Source: Pyropia yezoensis (taxonomy: Eukaryota; Rhodophyta; Bangiophyceae; Bangiales; Bangiaceae). Taken from it: DNA of 64,000 nt. The notes under the pieces were generated by a model. That model had not been told where the DNA came from, did no database searches, and was given only the letters and a program-made list of their open reading frames with translations. The stretch's first letter is position 1. The number at the start of each line of letters is the position of its first letter. A program made the position numbers and the translations under genes. Positions 10,624 to 22,314 of this stretch are shown here, one piece after another. The stretch is taken from NCBI GenBank assembly GCA_009829735.1, contig CM020620.1, positions 14,133,420 to 14,197,419 on the forward strand, given 5' to 3'.

Positions 10624-12567
10624 ATGGCGACCCCGGGAGTGGAGACGGACTCTCTAGATGAGCGTACGGAGGACACCACCTACGGTGCAGCACCCGCCGG
10701 GACTTCCGGCGGGGGCTCCGCGATCGCTCCGGGGGACGGGACTCCCGCGTCACCCGGCTTTGGGTTGACGGCGGGGTCTCCCCCGGAGGCGGGACAAGTT
10801 GTCCCGCGTGAGGCCTTGGGGCGGTGGTTTTACCCCGCTTGGCCTCTCTATGAGGAGGGGTTGACTGTTCTTGGCTGTGGCCGACTTGGCGCAGCGATGG
10901 GTCGGGTATGGGACCGCCTACGGGAGAAGCATCCCCGTAGGGTCGGGTTCCCTGCCGGCTTCAGGACGGACCAGTTTGCCTTCCTGGACGATGAGGAGGT
11001 TGAGGACGTTCAGCGTGCCAAGGCCATGGTGGACCGCGGGGGAACTATCCCGGGTCCCGGCGACTTGCCGACCTTTACTTGGGACGCGGTGGCAACTCGC
11101 CCCCCGTACCTCCAGGAGGCCGATCCGCACACTCATCACTTTGATGTGCGGATGGAGAAAGTCTTCCGGCGAGGTCCCTACTTGGTGACCTCGGCTCAAC
11201 TTGAGTTTCCTCAACAGTCTGCTGCCAGCAAGGAGCAGTACTATCCGAAGAAGCCCGAGTGGTGGCCTCAAGTTGAGGTCCCCTAAGGGTTCCCGGCGTT
11301 GCTGCCACGGTTGCTTGACCACTTCGGCTCCGTCATGTTGACGGCTGGCCCTGATCACCTGGTGTGGGCCATGTTGGCCACCCAGTGGCTCCTCGAGGTC
11401 ATGTCGACCTGGGTGTCTTGTGTTCAGCGGCGGGGGATGCTCTGGCATCTCCCCCTCCGGCTCATCCAAGGTTTGGAACAGCTCACCCCTCAGCTAGTTG
11501 CTGAGGGGTGCTCATCAGGACAACTCACTCTACTTGAGGAGATGCTCCTGCTCCATAAGTTCATCGAGTGGGAGAGCATTGAGCACAAGTTGCGCCGCCC
11601 CACTCGTGGGCCCAAGGACGATGGCGCACTTCGCCAGTTCATGTGGGTCGCTCGTGAACTTCACGACGGCCGTGTGGTACTACGAGAGGGGTTGGGAATC
11701 GGGGACTACCCGTATGCCCCGGGGGTGGATCGCCACACTGCGCCACCCCCGGACAAGCCCATAGTTATGGCTGTGCCCTCATATGATGACCATGTGACTC
11801 AACCTACTGCGGGGGCCCCAAGTCGGGGTCGCAGTTATACCCGGGTACCGCCACCTCGGCGTGCCCCTCCGCTTCCTCCTGTTCCTTTCCAGCCTCACGG
11901 GAACATCCCGATAAGCGTGGCCGTGGAGTCATCCACCCCGGTGTCCCCCAACTTGGGGGCCACCCTCCTGACGGTATACCCCAAGTTGGTGTTACCGCCC
12001 ACGCCTCTAACCTCAGAGATGATGATCACCACGTTGGTGCGCACCATTTCCTGGTTGGCCGCGTCGACCGCAACCCTCCAAAGTTCCGAGACTCCTCAAC
12101 TTGAGGAGCGCGTTCGTACTGCAGTGGCGACCGCGAGTTGCGAGTCGGTGGCGGAGTTTATGACAGCCGAGTTGGCTCGCATTGGGGCTATTATGCCCCA
12201 GCCAGCCCCACTTGGGCGTGGCAAACGTCGCGCAAGCCGGGCATACTTGCCTCCTCGCCGTCGTCGCCTTTACTCGCGGCGCTCTCCCTCCGTGTCGGAA
12301 GACGAGTTGTCTTACTCCGTTTCGGAGTCCTCTACCCCGTCGGAGACGGAGTCTGTCCAGCGTCTGCGTCGCAAACTTGCGCGCAAGACCAGGCAGAAGA
12401 GTAGCCACGGTCGGCGCCACTTGCGCGACCGTGAAGGGCGCGACGGTTCCGACTTGGAGCCGCCGCCCCTTCCAACGAGTGGAGACCGTTATCGGCGTGG
12501 GTCTCGCCGCTCGCCTCCACGTGAGGGCGAGGGCCGTGGAGTGGGAGAGTCTAGCATGCGTGCCTAG
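10624..12567 (+). pseudogene. Gypsy-1 antisense accessory gene (aORF), one nonsense codon
   Basis: 648 codons on the strand opposite gag-pol, convergent with pol, whose stop lies 112 bp beyond. The ATG at 10624 is chosen because all three copies share it in the block preceding SLDER. The frame is interrupted once, by TAA at 11284-11286, where Gypsy-3 has a Phe codon and Gypsy-2 a Tyr codon. The protein has a Gly/Pro/Thr-rich N-terminus, a mostly helical-looking middle (WLLEVMSTWVSCVQRR, LTLLEEMLLLHKFIEWESIE) and a basic Arg/Ser-rich tail (PPRRRR, SRRSPSVSEDELS, RRKLARKTRQK) of about 100 residues. No enzyme motif or membrane segment is seen. The tail suggests nucleic-acid binding; an additional structural or regulatory protein is possible. 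Antisense genes are known in some plant Tat-lineage gypsy elements, but I see no similarity to them. Function unknown. Confidence 0.75.
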
Positions 12568-12633
12568 TTGGCAGCTGCCTTTGTTGTGAGAGTGTCAGGG
12601 TTAGGGCTGTAGTTAAAAGCCACTCTGCGTACC

Positions 12634-15600
12634 ACTTCGACTTGAAGCATTCTCTTGGCACTGTTGCTCGGCCTTCCCTCACGTTGAGGAAGGGCTGTTA
12701 GGGTCTATCTCATTCCGGGCACAGTACGCCCGGACCTTCTCAGCGGGAAGGTCCTCCACATACTCCCACGTATCGTCCTTGGCTTTGTAGCCAAACCAAC
12801 GCACCCTCAACATGAGGCGGTCAGTGTCTTCATCCCATCCGTGGTCGATGAACTTATCGAACACGTACTCCTGCGGGCCCTGTTTGGCCGCAGGCAGTGA
12901 GGGGAGGCGCCACGCTTCCAAAGCACGCGCCCAAGCTGGGTCGCCTGCAGGCGGTGGTGCAACTTTGACCACGTCCTGTCCGTCCACTGTGCGGACCCCA
13001 TCGTCACTTTCGATGGTGAAGCGCCGCCCATCAGTACGAAGGACCTGGTACGGCCCCTTCGTCTGGAATACCAGCTTACCCCCAGTTGGGGTGTGCGAGT
13101 GTACCAGCACCCAGTCACCCTGCTCGGGGACGTGCTTAGCATTGCGCACCTTTTTGTCAAAGGTACGCTTGTAGCGCTTTTGTGCTTTGTCCATCTCAGC
13201 CCTGACTTTAGGGATGAGGTTTTCAAGCCTAGCAGCGAACTCCGCCTTACTCTCAGTAGGAGTAGGCGTACTGCCACCATCCTCCCTAGTTGGGAGCGGC
13301 CGCCGCACGGCAATAGACCGCACGCGACGGGGGGTCACAAAAGCGAGGGGTACTTCCCCGGTAGATGAGTGAACCTGCGAATTGTAGGCGGTAGTAAGAA
13401 TAGAAATGTATTGGTCCCACGTCTTCACGTGCTCACTCGCATAGTGGCGCAGCTGCCTAACAATAGTTTTGTTGAAGCGCTCCACCTGCCCATTAGTTTG
13501 TGAGTGGTAGAGGGTGGCATAGTTTGCCTTCACCCCCAACATATCCAGCACTCCCTGAAACAGTACAGACGCAAATTGCGGTCCATTGTCCGATAGTGTA
13601 CTATCCGGGATGCCATACGCGGCAACCCAGTGATCTAGGAAGGCTGACACGACCGACATGGCCGTGATCTCTGCCAGTGGGATCGCTCGCGTAAGTTTCG
13701 TGAAGCGGTCACAGATGACCAGGAGGTACTGGTTGCCCTCCTCGGTCACTGGCAGTGGCCCAAGGATGTCCATCGCCAACGCGGCGAAGGGCTCCTTGGC
13801 CGGGAACAATAGCATAGCCGTACTAGGCCGCCGTTCCATCAGACGGTTCTGTGCACAACTTGTGCAGGCAGCCACCCAACTGTAGATGTCCACCACCATG
13901 GACGGCCAGTAGTACCTGGTCCTCAGGGTCTGGTACAGTTTACTAGACCCCAGGTGTCCACCCGTGGGAGCGTTGTGCTCCCTCTCAAGGATATTGTCCT
14001 TGAGGGATGCGGGGACGACAAGTTGTTCGGTCCCCTTGGAATACCCCCCTCCTCATGAGGAGGCCATCGTCTCCCAGAAAGAAACGCGTCTCCACCACTG
14101 TATCCAGTGTATCCCTCTGCGACTTGCAGAAGGGATCCTCGGCCTGGGCCTTCACCACCTCGTCCAGGGACAGGGGCAAGTACTTCTTGTTCCCTGGCGC
14201 CTCGGGGTTCAACGCCTGACACGAGCGCGTGACTACCCCCCCGATGGGGATGTCCTCATCGACTGGGTTAGTGTCCAGCCCCTCGGTGGGTACCCGAGAG
14301 AGGCCGTCGGCAATGGCATGTTGCCTGCCAGGTCGGTACTCAATGTCAAAGTTGAAGGGTGCCAGTCGCACCCTCCACCGATTGAGACGAGTGTTCGTAC
14401 AGTCCGTCTTAAAGATGAACTGCAACTCGCGGTGGTCACAGCGGATGAGGAACTTCTCACCCTCTAGGCAGTGACGAAGTGACGTCACCGCCCACACTAC
14501 TGCGAGTCCTTCCAACTCGGTGACTCCGTAGTTCTTCTCGGCCGAGTTCAGCCCCTTACTGAAGTATCCCACCGGCAAGTACTCCTTGTCCGGCTGCTGC
14601 TGAAGCAACACACAACCAAGTTGGTCGTAGCTAGCGTCCACATCCAGGATGTAGTGGCCTCCCAACCTGGAAATAGCCAGGATAGGGGGCTTCAGCAGAA
14701 GGTCCCGAAGAGTCTCAAAGGATTCCTGCTCCACCCGACTTGGGGGAGGCAGGTTCTTCGGTAGCGTTGAGCTCACTAGCTCATTCAACGGCTTCGCCAC
14801 CTTGGCGAAGCCCTTGGTGAAACGTCGGTACACGTCACACATCCCGAGGAAGCTCCTCATCTGGGTCTGGGTCCGGGGTTACTGAGCCTTACGTATGGCC
14901 CTCAAGTTCTTCTCGTTAACACTGAGACGCCCCGGACGGACAACATGTCCCAAGTACTCCACCTCTTGAGTGAAGAGGTGGCACTTACTCGCCTTCAGTG
15001 ACACACCGGCGTCAGCAAGTAGCTTTGAACACCTGGCCAAGATGGCCAATGTGTTCCTCCGGACTTCGGGAGAACACAATGATGTCGTCTAGGTACACAA
15101 GACAGATCTGCCACCGTACTCCGGCCAGAATCATGTCCATAGCGCGCTGGAAAGTTGCCGGCGCGTTACACAGACCAAACGGTAGGCGCTTGCACTGGTA
15201 GGAACCACAGTGACAGGTAAAGGTAGTTTTATGCCTGTCCTCCGAAGCAATAGGAATTTGCCAGTACCCCCGCGTTTACAGTCCAGGGTAGAGAACACGT
15301 TCGCCTCCCCCAGAGAGTCCAGACAGTCATCCATCCTAGGTAGGGGACAACTGTCCTTTACCGTGCTCTCGTTGAGCTTACGGTAGTCGATACAAAACCG
15401 GGGGGTCCCATCAACTTTGGGGACTATAACCACCGGACTCGCCCACTCGGCGTTGCTGGCCTCGATCACATCGAGGGCCTCCATGCGAGCAACTTGCTCC
15501 TTAACGAGGGCCCTTGAGCGAGGTCCTCCCCTATACGGTTGTCGGCGTATAGGGGGTGCACCGGGCTTCAACTCGATCCGGTGTTGGGTGGCTCTCATGA

Positions 15601-15840
15601 GTCCCAATTGACCATCCCACAACTTGTGATATTGGTCCAAGAGGCGTTCAACTTGAACCCTCAACCTGGGGGGGACACCCTCCATGTTCACATGGGGCCG
15701 AGGAGAGGCGGCCGACTTGGCTTGATGCTTCTGCTTTCCGGACTTCGGGTCGCTACTTGCGCCCGCGTTGAGGGTGACCGCTACTACCGGTCCCTCGTGT
15801 TGGTCGATATAGCCGAACTTGGCTCCCGACTTGAAGTACT
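12634..15840 (-). pseudogene. pol: Duplicated Gypsy-1 pol segment, probable assembly artefact
   Basis: These 3207 bp repeat 16342-19545 almost letter for letter. The only differences I find are three single-base insertions here, all in short homopolymers: an extra T near 15025, an extra C near 15268 and an extra T near 15275. It encodes the same integrase with chromodomain (12679-13899), RNase H region (13985-14860) and, in broken frames, reverse transcriptase (to about 15840). A true tandem copy lacking its own LTR or gag boundaries and ending exactly at an N gap is unlikely. Treat it as one locus with 16342-19545 unless reads span it. Confidence 0.8.
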
Positions 15841-16340
15841 NNNNNNNNNNNNNNNNNNNNNNNNNNNNNNNNNNNNNNNNNNNNNNNNNNNNNNNNNNNN
15901 NNNNNNNNNNNNNNNNNNNNNNNNNNNNNNNNNNNNNNNNNNNNNNNNNNNNNNNNNNNNNNNNNNNNNNNNNNNNNNNNNNNNNNNNNNNNNNNNNNNN
16001 NNNNNNNNNNNNNNNNNNNNNNNNNNNNNNNNNNNNNNNNNNNNNNNNNNNNNNNNNNNNNNNNNNNNNNNNNNNNNNNNNNNNNNNNNNNNNNNNNNNN
16101 NNNNNNNNNNNNNNNNNNNNNNNNNNNNNNNNNNNNNNNNNNNNNNNNNNNNNNNNNNNNNNNNNNNNNNNNNNNNNNNNNNNNNNNNNNNNNNNNNNNN
16201 NNNNNNNNNNNNNNNNNNNNNNNNNNNNNNNNNNNNNNNNNNNNNNNNNNNNNNNNNNNNNNNNNNNNNNNNNNNNNNNNNNNNNNNNNNNNNNNNNNNN
16301 NNNNNNNNNNNNNNNNNNNNNNNNNNNNNNNNNNNNNNNN
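15841..16340. other. Assembly gap (500 N)
   Basis: Exactly 500 undetermined bases inside Gypsy-1 pol, flanked on both sides by the two copies of the duplicated 3.2-kb segment. The round size suggests a scaffolding placeholder of arbitrary length. Confidence 0.98.
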
Positions 16341-16386
16341 AACTTCGACTTGAAGCATTCTCTTGGCACTGTTGCTCGGCCTTCCC

Positions 16387-19300
16387 TCACGTTGAGGAAG
16401 GGCTGTTAGGGTCTATCTCATTCCGGGCACAGTACGCCCGGACCTTCTCAGCGGGAAGGTCCTCCACATACTCCCACGTATCGTCCTTGGCTTTGTAGCC
16501 AAACCAACGCACCCTCAACATGAGGCGGTCAGTGTCTTCATCCCATCCGTGGTCGATGAACTTATCGAACACGTACTCCTGCGGGCCCTGTTTGGCCGCA
16601 GGCAGTGAGGGGAGGCGCCACGCTTCCAAAGCACGCGCCCAAGCTGGGTCGCCTGCAGGCGGTGGTGCAACTTTGACCACGTCCTGTCCGTCCACTGTGC
16701 GGACCCCATCGTCACTTTCGATGGTGAAGCGCCGCCCATCAGTACGAAGGACCTGGTACGGCCCCTTCGTCTGGAATACCAGCTTACCCCCAGTTGGGGT
16801 GTGCGAGTGTACCAGCACCCAGTCACCCTGCTCGGGGACGTGCTTAGCATTGCGCACCTTTTTGTCAAAGGTACGCTTGTAGCGCTTTTGTGCTTTGTCC
16901 ATCTCAGCCCTGACTTTAGGGATGAGGTTTTCAAGCCTAGCAGCGAACTCCGCCTTACTCTCAGTAGGAGTAGGCGTACTGCCACCATCCTCCCTAGTTG
17001 GGAGCGGCCGCCGCACGGCAATAGACCGCACGCGACGGGGGGTCACAAAAGCGAGGGGTACTTCCCCGGTAGATGAGTGAACCTGCGAATTGTAGGCGGT
17101 AGTAAGAATAGAAATGTATTGGTCCCACGTCTTCACGTGCTCACTCGCATAGTGGCGCAGCTGCCTAACAATAGTTTTGTTGAAGCGCTCCACCTGCCCA
17201 TTAGTTTGTGAGTGGTAGAGGGTGGCATAGTTTGCCTTCACCCCCAACATATCCAGCACTCCCTGAAACAGTACAGACGCAAATTGCGGTCCATTGTCCG
17301 ATAGTGTACTATCCGGGATGCCATACGCGGCAACCCAGTGATCTAGGAAGGCTGACACGACCGACATGGCCGTGATCTCTGCCAGTGGGATCGCTCGCGT
17401 AAGTTTCGTGAAGCGGTCACAGATGACCAGGAGGTACTGGTTGCCCTCCTCGGTCACTGGCAGTGGCCCAAGGATGTCCATCGCCAACGCGGCGAAGGGC
17501 TCCTTGGCCGGGAACAATAGCATAGCCGTACTAGGCCGCCGTTCCATCAGACGGTTCTGTGCACAACTTGTGCAGGCAGCCACCCAACTGTAGATGTCCA
17601 CCACCATGGACGGCCAGTAGTACCTGGTCCTCAGGGTCTGGTACAGTTTACTAGACCCCAGGTGTCCACCCGTGGGAGCGTTGTGCTCCCTCTCAAGGAT
17701 ATTGTCCTTGAGGGATGCGGGGACGACAAGTTGTTCGGTCCCCTTGGAATACCCCCCTCCTCATGAGGAGGCCATCGTCTCCCAGAAAGAAACGCGTCTC
17801 CACCACTGTATCCAGTGTATCCCTCTGCGACTTGCAGAAGGGATCCTCGGCCTGGGCCTTCACCACCTCGTCCAGGGACAGGGGCAAGTACTTCTTGTTC
17901 CCTGGCGCCTCGGGGTTCAACGCCTGACACGAGCGCGTGACTACCCCCCCGATGGGGATGTCCTCATCGACTGGGTTAGTGTCCAGCCCCTCGGTGGGTA
18001 CCCGAGAGAGGCCGTCGGCAATGGCATGTTGCCTGCCAGGTCGGTACTCAATGTCAAAGTTGAAGGGTGCCAGTCGCACCCTCCACCGATTGAGACGAGT
18101 GTTCGTACAGTCCGTCTTAAAGATGAACTGCAACTCGCGGTGGTCACAGCGGATGAGGAACTTCTCACCCTCTAGGCAGTGACGAAGTGACGTCACCGCC
18201 CACACTACTGCGAGTCCTTCCAACTCGGTGACTCCGTAGTTCTTCTCGGCCGAGTTCAGCCCCTTACTGAAGTATCCCACCGGCAAGTACTCCTTGTCCG
18301 GCTGCTGCTGAAGCAACACACAACCAAGTTGGTCGTAGCTAGCGTCCACATCCAGGATGTAGTGGCCTCCCAACCTGGAAATAGCCAGGATAGGGGGCTT
18401 CAGCAGAAGGTCCCGAAGAGTCTCAAAGGATTCCTGCTCCACCCGACTTGGGGGAGGCAGGTTCTTCGGTAGCGTTGAGCTCACTAGCTCATTCAACGGC
18501 TTCGCCACCTTGGCGAAGCCCTTGGTGAAACGTCGGTACACGTCACACATCCCGAGGAAGCTCCTCATCTGGGTCTGGGTCCGGGGTTACTGAGCCTTAC
18601 GTATGGCCCTCAAGTTCTTCTCGTTAACACTGAGACGCCCCGGACGGACAACATGTCCCAAGTACTCCACCTCTTGAGTGAAGAGGTGGCACTTACTCGC
18701 CTTCAGTGACACACCGGCGTCAGCAAGTAGCTTGAACACCTGGCCAAGATGGCCAATGTGTTCCTCCGGACTTCGGGAGAACACAATGATGTCGTCTAGG
18801 TACACAAGACAGATCTGCCACCGTACTCCGGCCAGAATCATGTCCATAGCGCGCTGGAAAGTTGCCGGCGCGTTACACAGACCAAACGGTAGGCGCTTGC
18901 ACTGGTAGGAACCACAGTGACAGGTAAAGGTAGTTTTATGCCTGTCCTCCGAAGCAATAGGAATTTGCCAGTACCCCGCGTTACAGTCCAGGGTAGAGAA
19001 CACGTTCGCCTCCCCCAGAGAGTCCAGACAGTCATCCATCCTAGGTAGGGGACAACTGTCCTTTACCGTGCTCTCGTTGAGCTTACGGTAGTCGATACAA
19101 AACCGGGGGGTCCCATCAACTTTGGGGACTATAACCACCGGACTCGCCCACTCGGCGTTGCTGGCCTCGATCACATCGAGGGCCTCCATGCGAGCAACTT
19201 GCTCCTTAACGAGGGCCCTTGAGCGAGGTCCTCCCCTATACGGTTGTCGGCGTATAGGGGGTGCACCGGGCTTCAACTCGATCCGGTGTTGGGTGGCTCT

Positions 19301-20371
19301 CATGAGTCCCAATTGACCATCCCACAACTTGTGATATTGGTCCAAGAGGCGTTCAACTTGAACCCTCAACCTGGGGGGGACACCCTCCATGTTCACATGG
19401 GGCCGAGGAGAGGCGGCCGACTTGGCTTGATGCTTCTGCTTTCCGGACTTCGGGTCGCTACTTGCGCCCGCGTTGAGGGTGACCGCTACTACCGGTCCCT
19501 CGTGTTGGTCGATATAGCCGAACTTGGCTCCCGACTTGAAGTACTGGGGCGACGAGCTCAGGTTCATCACCTGTATCCTCCACGGGACTCCGGCTTTGGA
19601 GTCCATCGTGCCAAGGGCAACATGCACTTGGTGCTTGCGAGCAAGACGGGGGTGAGGGTGCACCAACCCGTTCCCCGTATAATCAGTTACAACGTCAACG
19701 TGCGCCACCGAGTTGGGGGGCAACGTGACTTTACTGGCTAGACGCAGGGTAGCAGCAAACCCTTCCCTCACAAAGCGAACAGGCTTCCACTGTGAAACTG
19801 TCACAGGAGCCACAGACTTTCCCTTACCAAGGATGGGGATAGTCTCCCCATTCATCAACTTGACCCAGTACTCGGGGCCACAAATCAAAGGCACTTGTGT
19901 AACAACATAAGGAGTACCCAGAAGCAGGGGTACCGATATATTCTCAACTACACCAAAGGTCACGTCGACCTCATGGGTCCCCAACCTAGTTGGTAGGGTC
20001 ACGGCACCAACGATGGGAAGCACCCCACCATTGATGTCAATCATATGGTCAGCTTTGGACCTCCAGCGTTGGAGCTTCACCTCCTTTGGTAATAGCGACT
20101 TGCGTATCAAGGAGGCTCCTGACCCGGTATCAAGTACGATACGGGCACAACAGGCGCGGCCGGGGGCAAGTTGCACCCGTCCAGCCACCTGGAAGTTCTC
20201 ACCCGTCAGCACCGCGATGACCCGACGTGGGTTTACGTTCTTGGGGAGTCCTACCCGAGGTGGGCGGACTCCCTTAGGTCGCCGCAGTATCCGGCACGGT
20301 TGGTTCGTCCTCCTGGCCCACTTGGCCGAGGCTGCCGTTGTGAGCTTCGGACGACCAGCCCCAACGGTCAT
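16387..20371 (-). pseudogene. pol: Gypsy-1 pol: protease, RT, RNase H, integrase, chromodomain
   Basis: Starts at 20371 with an ATG that overlaps the gag stop (ATGA). In order: aspartic protease (LDTGSGASLI), reverse transcriptase (PVVIVPKVDG, FGLCNAPATFQ, YLDD), RNase H (DVDASYDQLG, ELEGLAVVWA), an H2C2 zinc finger (HLGSSKLYQ...CTSCAQ), integrase core (D in AMDILG, D in LSDNGPQF, E in QVERFN) and a C-terminal chromodomain (YVFDKFIDHGWDED, VRWFGYKAKDDTWEYV). The chromodomain places it among chromoviruses. Lesions are TAA at 18587-18589 between RT and RNase H, and a one-base insertion near 17736-17741 before the integrase finger. The rest is open. Confidence 0.93.
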
Positions 20372-22314
20372 TCGTTTCCCGCCGACTTGGCGTCCGAATC
20401 TGAGGGCGGGGAGGAAGACGACGAGTCCGAAGACGACGTGTCTGCCTCCTCCGCCGAGGGTGTGGCGACCGCGACGACCGGTCGAGACCCACCCTCGCGG
20501 CGTGAACGTACTTCGTTCGTAGCCGACTTCTTACTCGCATTCCTAACAAGCTGTTGGATGCGTTTACTCAACTTGGGGCAATCATATGCCCAGTGACCAT
20601 CGGAGTTGCAGTTCCAACACCGATGATCAGTTCCCGGAGGGGTCTTCCCAACTGGGGAAGACGACGAGGTACCCTGGGAAGTTCCCACAGCAGCTACCAC
20701 CCTTTCCTTGCGGATTCGGCGCGCCTCCCTCAGCTCTCTGGCCTGGCGCGCCTCCTCCCGTTCCTTGGCCAACTTGGCCTGACGCTCCTGGCGTTGTTCC
20801 TCCCGCAACTTGCGGTAGGTCTCGCCTCTGCGATAGGCGAACCTAGCCAACTCGGCCAGGGTCGCCCGGGCAGTGTTATGCTCCCGGGTCTCCATCCGGA
20901 CTGACCACTGGAGTCCCTCCGGAAACCGACTCTTCACCACAGCTTGTGGATGAAGAAACCCACAAAGATTGTTGAGCTTACGGACTCGCTCCGCAAAGGA
21001 CAACTCGTCCTCCGCCTCTTCCTGATGGGCTTGCGTAAACTCCTCGACTTGAGAAGCCAGCGCCGCTTCATCAACCATGGCTCTCAACAACCAGTTGACG
21101 AGCTCCAAATAGGACGTCACCTCCCCAGCGCCTCCACTTGAGGAGCTGGGCATGACGGACATAAGTTCTGTCCGCAGGTCGCCCTTCGTAAACTCCTGTA
21201 GCATGTAAAAAGCCATGCCTTCACTTATGGCCTTGTCGTCACAGGCTTTTGTGAAACGACGTAGGAACTCAAAGACACGGAGGGGGGGGGTTCCATCCCA
21301 CTCCGCTTTGTGCCCAAAAGAATGAAGTGCATTCTTCTTGGCACGGCCCATGGCTCGGGCCTGGTCAGGACCATACACCACCGACTTGTTGTGGAGGGCG
21401 TAGGTCTCACAATCAAAGATCCTCTGGTAGACCGGGTTGGCTACCTGGATCTTTGGCGGCACCTCACGTTGAGGGAACAGCCGCTGTGGCACTGGGGTAA
21501 GTTCACCCTCAGTGCCTGTAGTCCGGCGCGGCGCGCTTGGTGTAGCCGCCGGCGTTTCCGGGGGGAACTCCCCCATGAAGGGCGTACGCCCCACCGAGTA
21601 TGGTGTGGCTCCCTCGTTGGGAGTCACAGGTGTCGCCCCCAGTTCGGGGCGACCAGAGATAGGCGTAAGGGGGGATTCCTTCTGCGCCTGCGGGCTCGAA
21701 AGCCCCAATCCGGTCTGGACATTAAGGCCATCTGGCAAACTCGCCACAATCTGATTCAGAATAGTATTCGTCATCGTGACCACCAGGTCCGGCAAAGTCT
21801 GCCGCAACACATTGGTCGCCTCCCGACGGACAGTTTCCGCAAGGAGGGGATTGACGACTCCAGTAGAGTCTCGGTCCGCCTCCGGGAGTCCACCTGAGGG
21901 GTAACCACGTTCCTCAGGGGTCTCAACCGGGGGCATGGGCGCGAGCCCATCGCCGACCAACGGAGGTCCGCCGTCCTCCGAAAGCCTAGTTGGCGACGGC
22001 TCCAAGCAAAAGTTGGCTCCAACCCGAGTGGAACCCGCGGGGACAGTCCTCACCCCTTGGGACGTTCCCGTTGAGTATACCACACGGTGGCCAGACTTCG
22101 GCCCACCCACATAAGAAGTGTCACCCGAGTGAACTCCCGACTGATTCGGGGTGGCCTGTTGCCCGCCCGCACTTTCAGTCCTGCTGGCTTGAGGGACCTC
22201 TAGTCCCTCTGCGACCCCAGGTAAACCCACCTGTGTCTCACCAGTATTCAAAGCCACTGAAGTACGTGCGTCACCCGTGTACTCCCCGGACGAAGGGGGG
22301 TCCGAGCTAGCCAT
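20368..22314 (-). CDS. gag: Gypsy-1 Gag, intact
   Basis: 648 codons from the ATG at 22314 to a TGA that overlaps the pol ATG by one base in ATGA, an arrangement suited to termination-reinitiation. The N-terminal half is Ser/Thr/Pro/Gly-rich. A helical capsid-like region follows (FLRRFTKACDDKAISEGMAF, YLELVNWLLRAMVDEAALAS), then a long charged helix rich in Glu/Arg (LREEQRQERQAKLAKEREE). A CCHC zinc knuckle C-x2-C-x4-H-x4-C (CWNCNSDGHWAYDC) lies near residues 565-580, and the tail is Ser-rich and acidic. Gag forms the particle and packages the RNA. No lesion is seen, unlike pol and the antisense gene of the same copy. The sequence contains several AACTN-centred dyads. Confidence 0.92.
   Translation of the reverse strand: MASSDPPSSGEYTGDARTSVALNTGETQVGLPGVAEGLEVPQASRTESAGGQQATPNQSGVHSGDTSYVGGPKSGHRVVYSTGTSQGVRTVPAGSTRVGANFCLEPSPTRLSEDGGPPLVGDGLAPMPPVETPEERGYPSGGLPEADRDSTGVVNPLLAETVRREATNVLRQTLPDLVVTMTNTILNQIVASLPDGLNVQTGLGLSSPQAQKESPLTPISGRPELGATPVTPNEGATPYSVGRTPFMGEFPPETPAATPSAPRRTTGTEGELTPVPQRLFPQREVPPKIQVANPVYQRIFDCETYALHNKSVVYGPDQARAMGRAKKNALHSFGHKAEWDGTPPLRVFEFLRRFTKACDDKAISEGMAFYMLQEFTKGDLRTELMSVMPSSSSGGAGEVTSYLELVNWLLRAMVDEAALASQVEEFTQAHQEEAEDELSFAERVRKLNNLCGFLHPQAVVKSRFPEGLQWSVRMETREHNTARATLAELARFAYRRGETYRKLREEQRQERQAKLAKEREEARQARELREARRIRKERVVAAVGTSQGTSSSSPVGKTPPGTDHRCWNCNSDGHWAYDCPKLSKRIQQLVRNASKKSATNEVRSRREGGSRPVVAVATPSAEEADTSSSDSSSSSPPSDSDAKSAGNE

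Noticed and set aside
10624-12567. Antisense gene as an envelope gene
   Set aside because: No signal peptide, transmembrane segment or paired-Cys ectodomain is visible. The C-terminus is Arg/Ser-rich and soluble in character.
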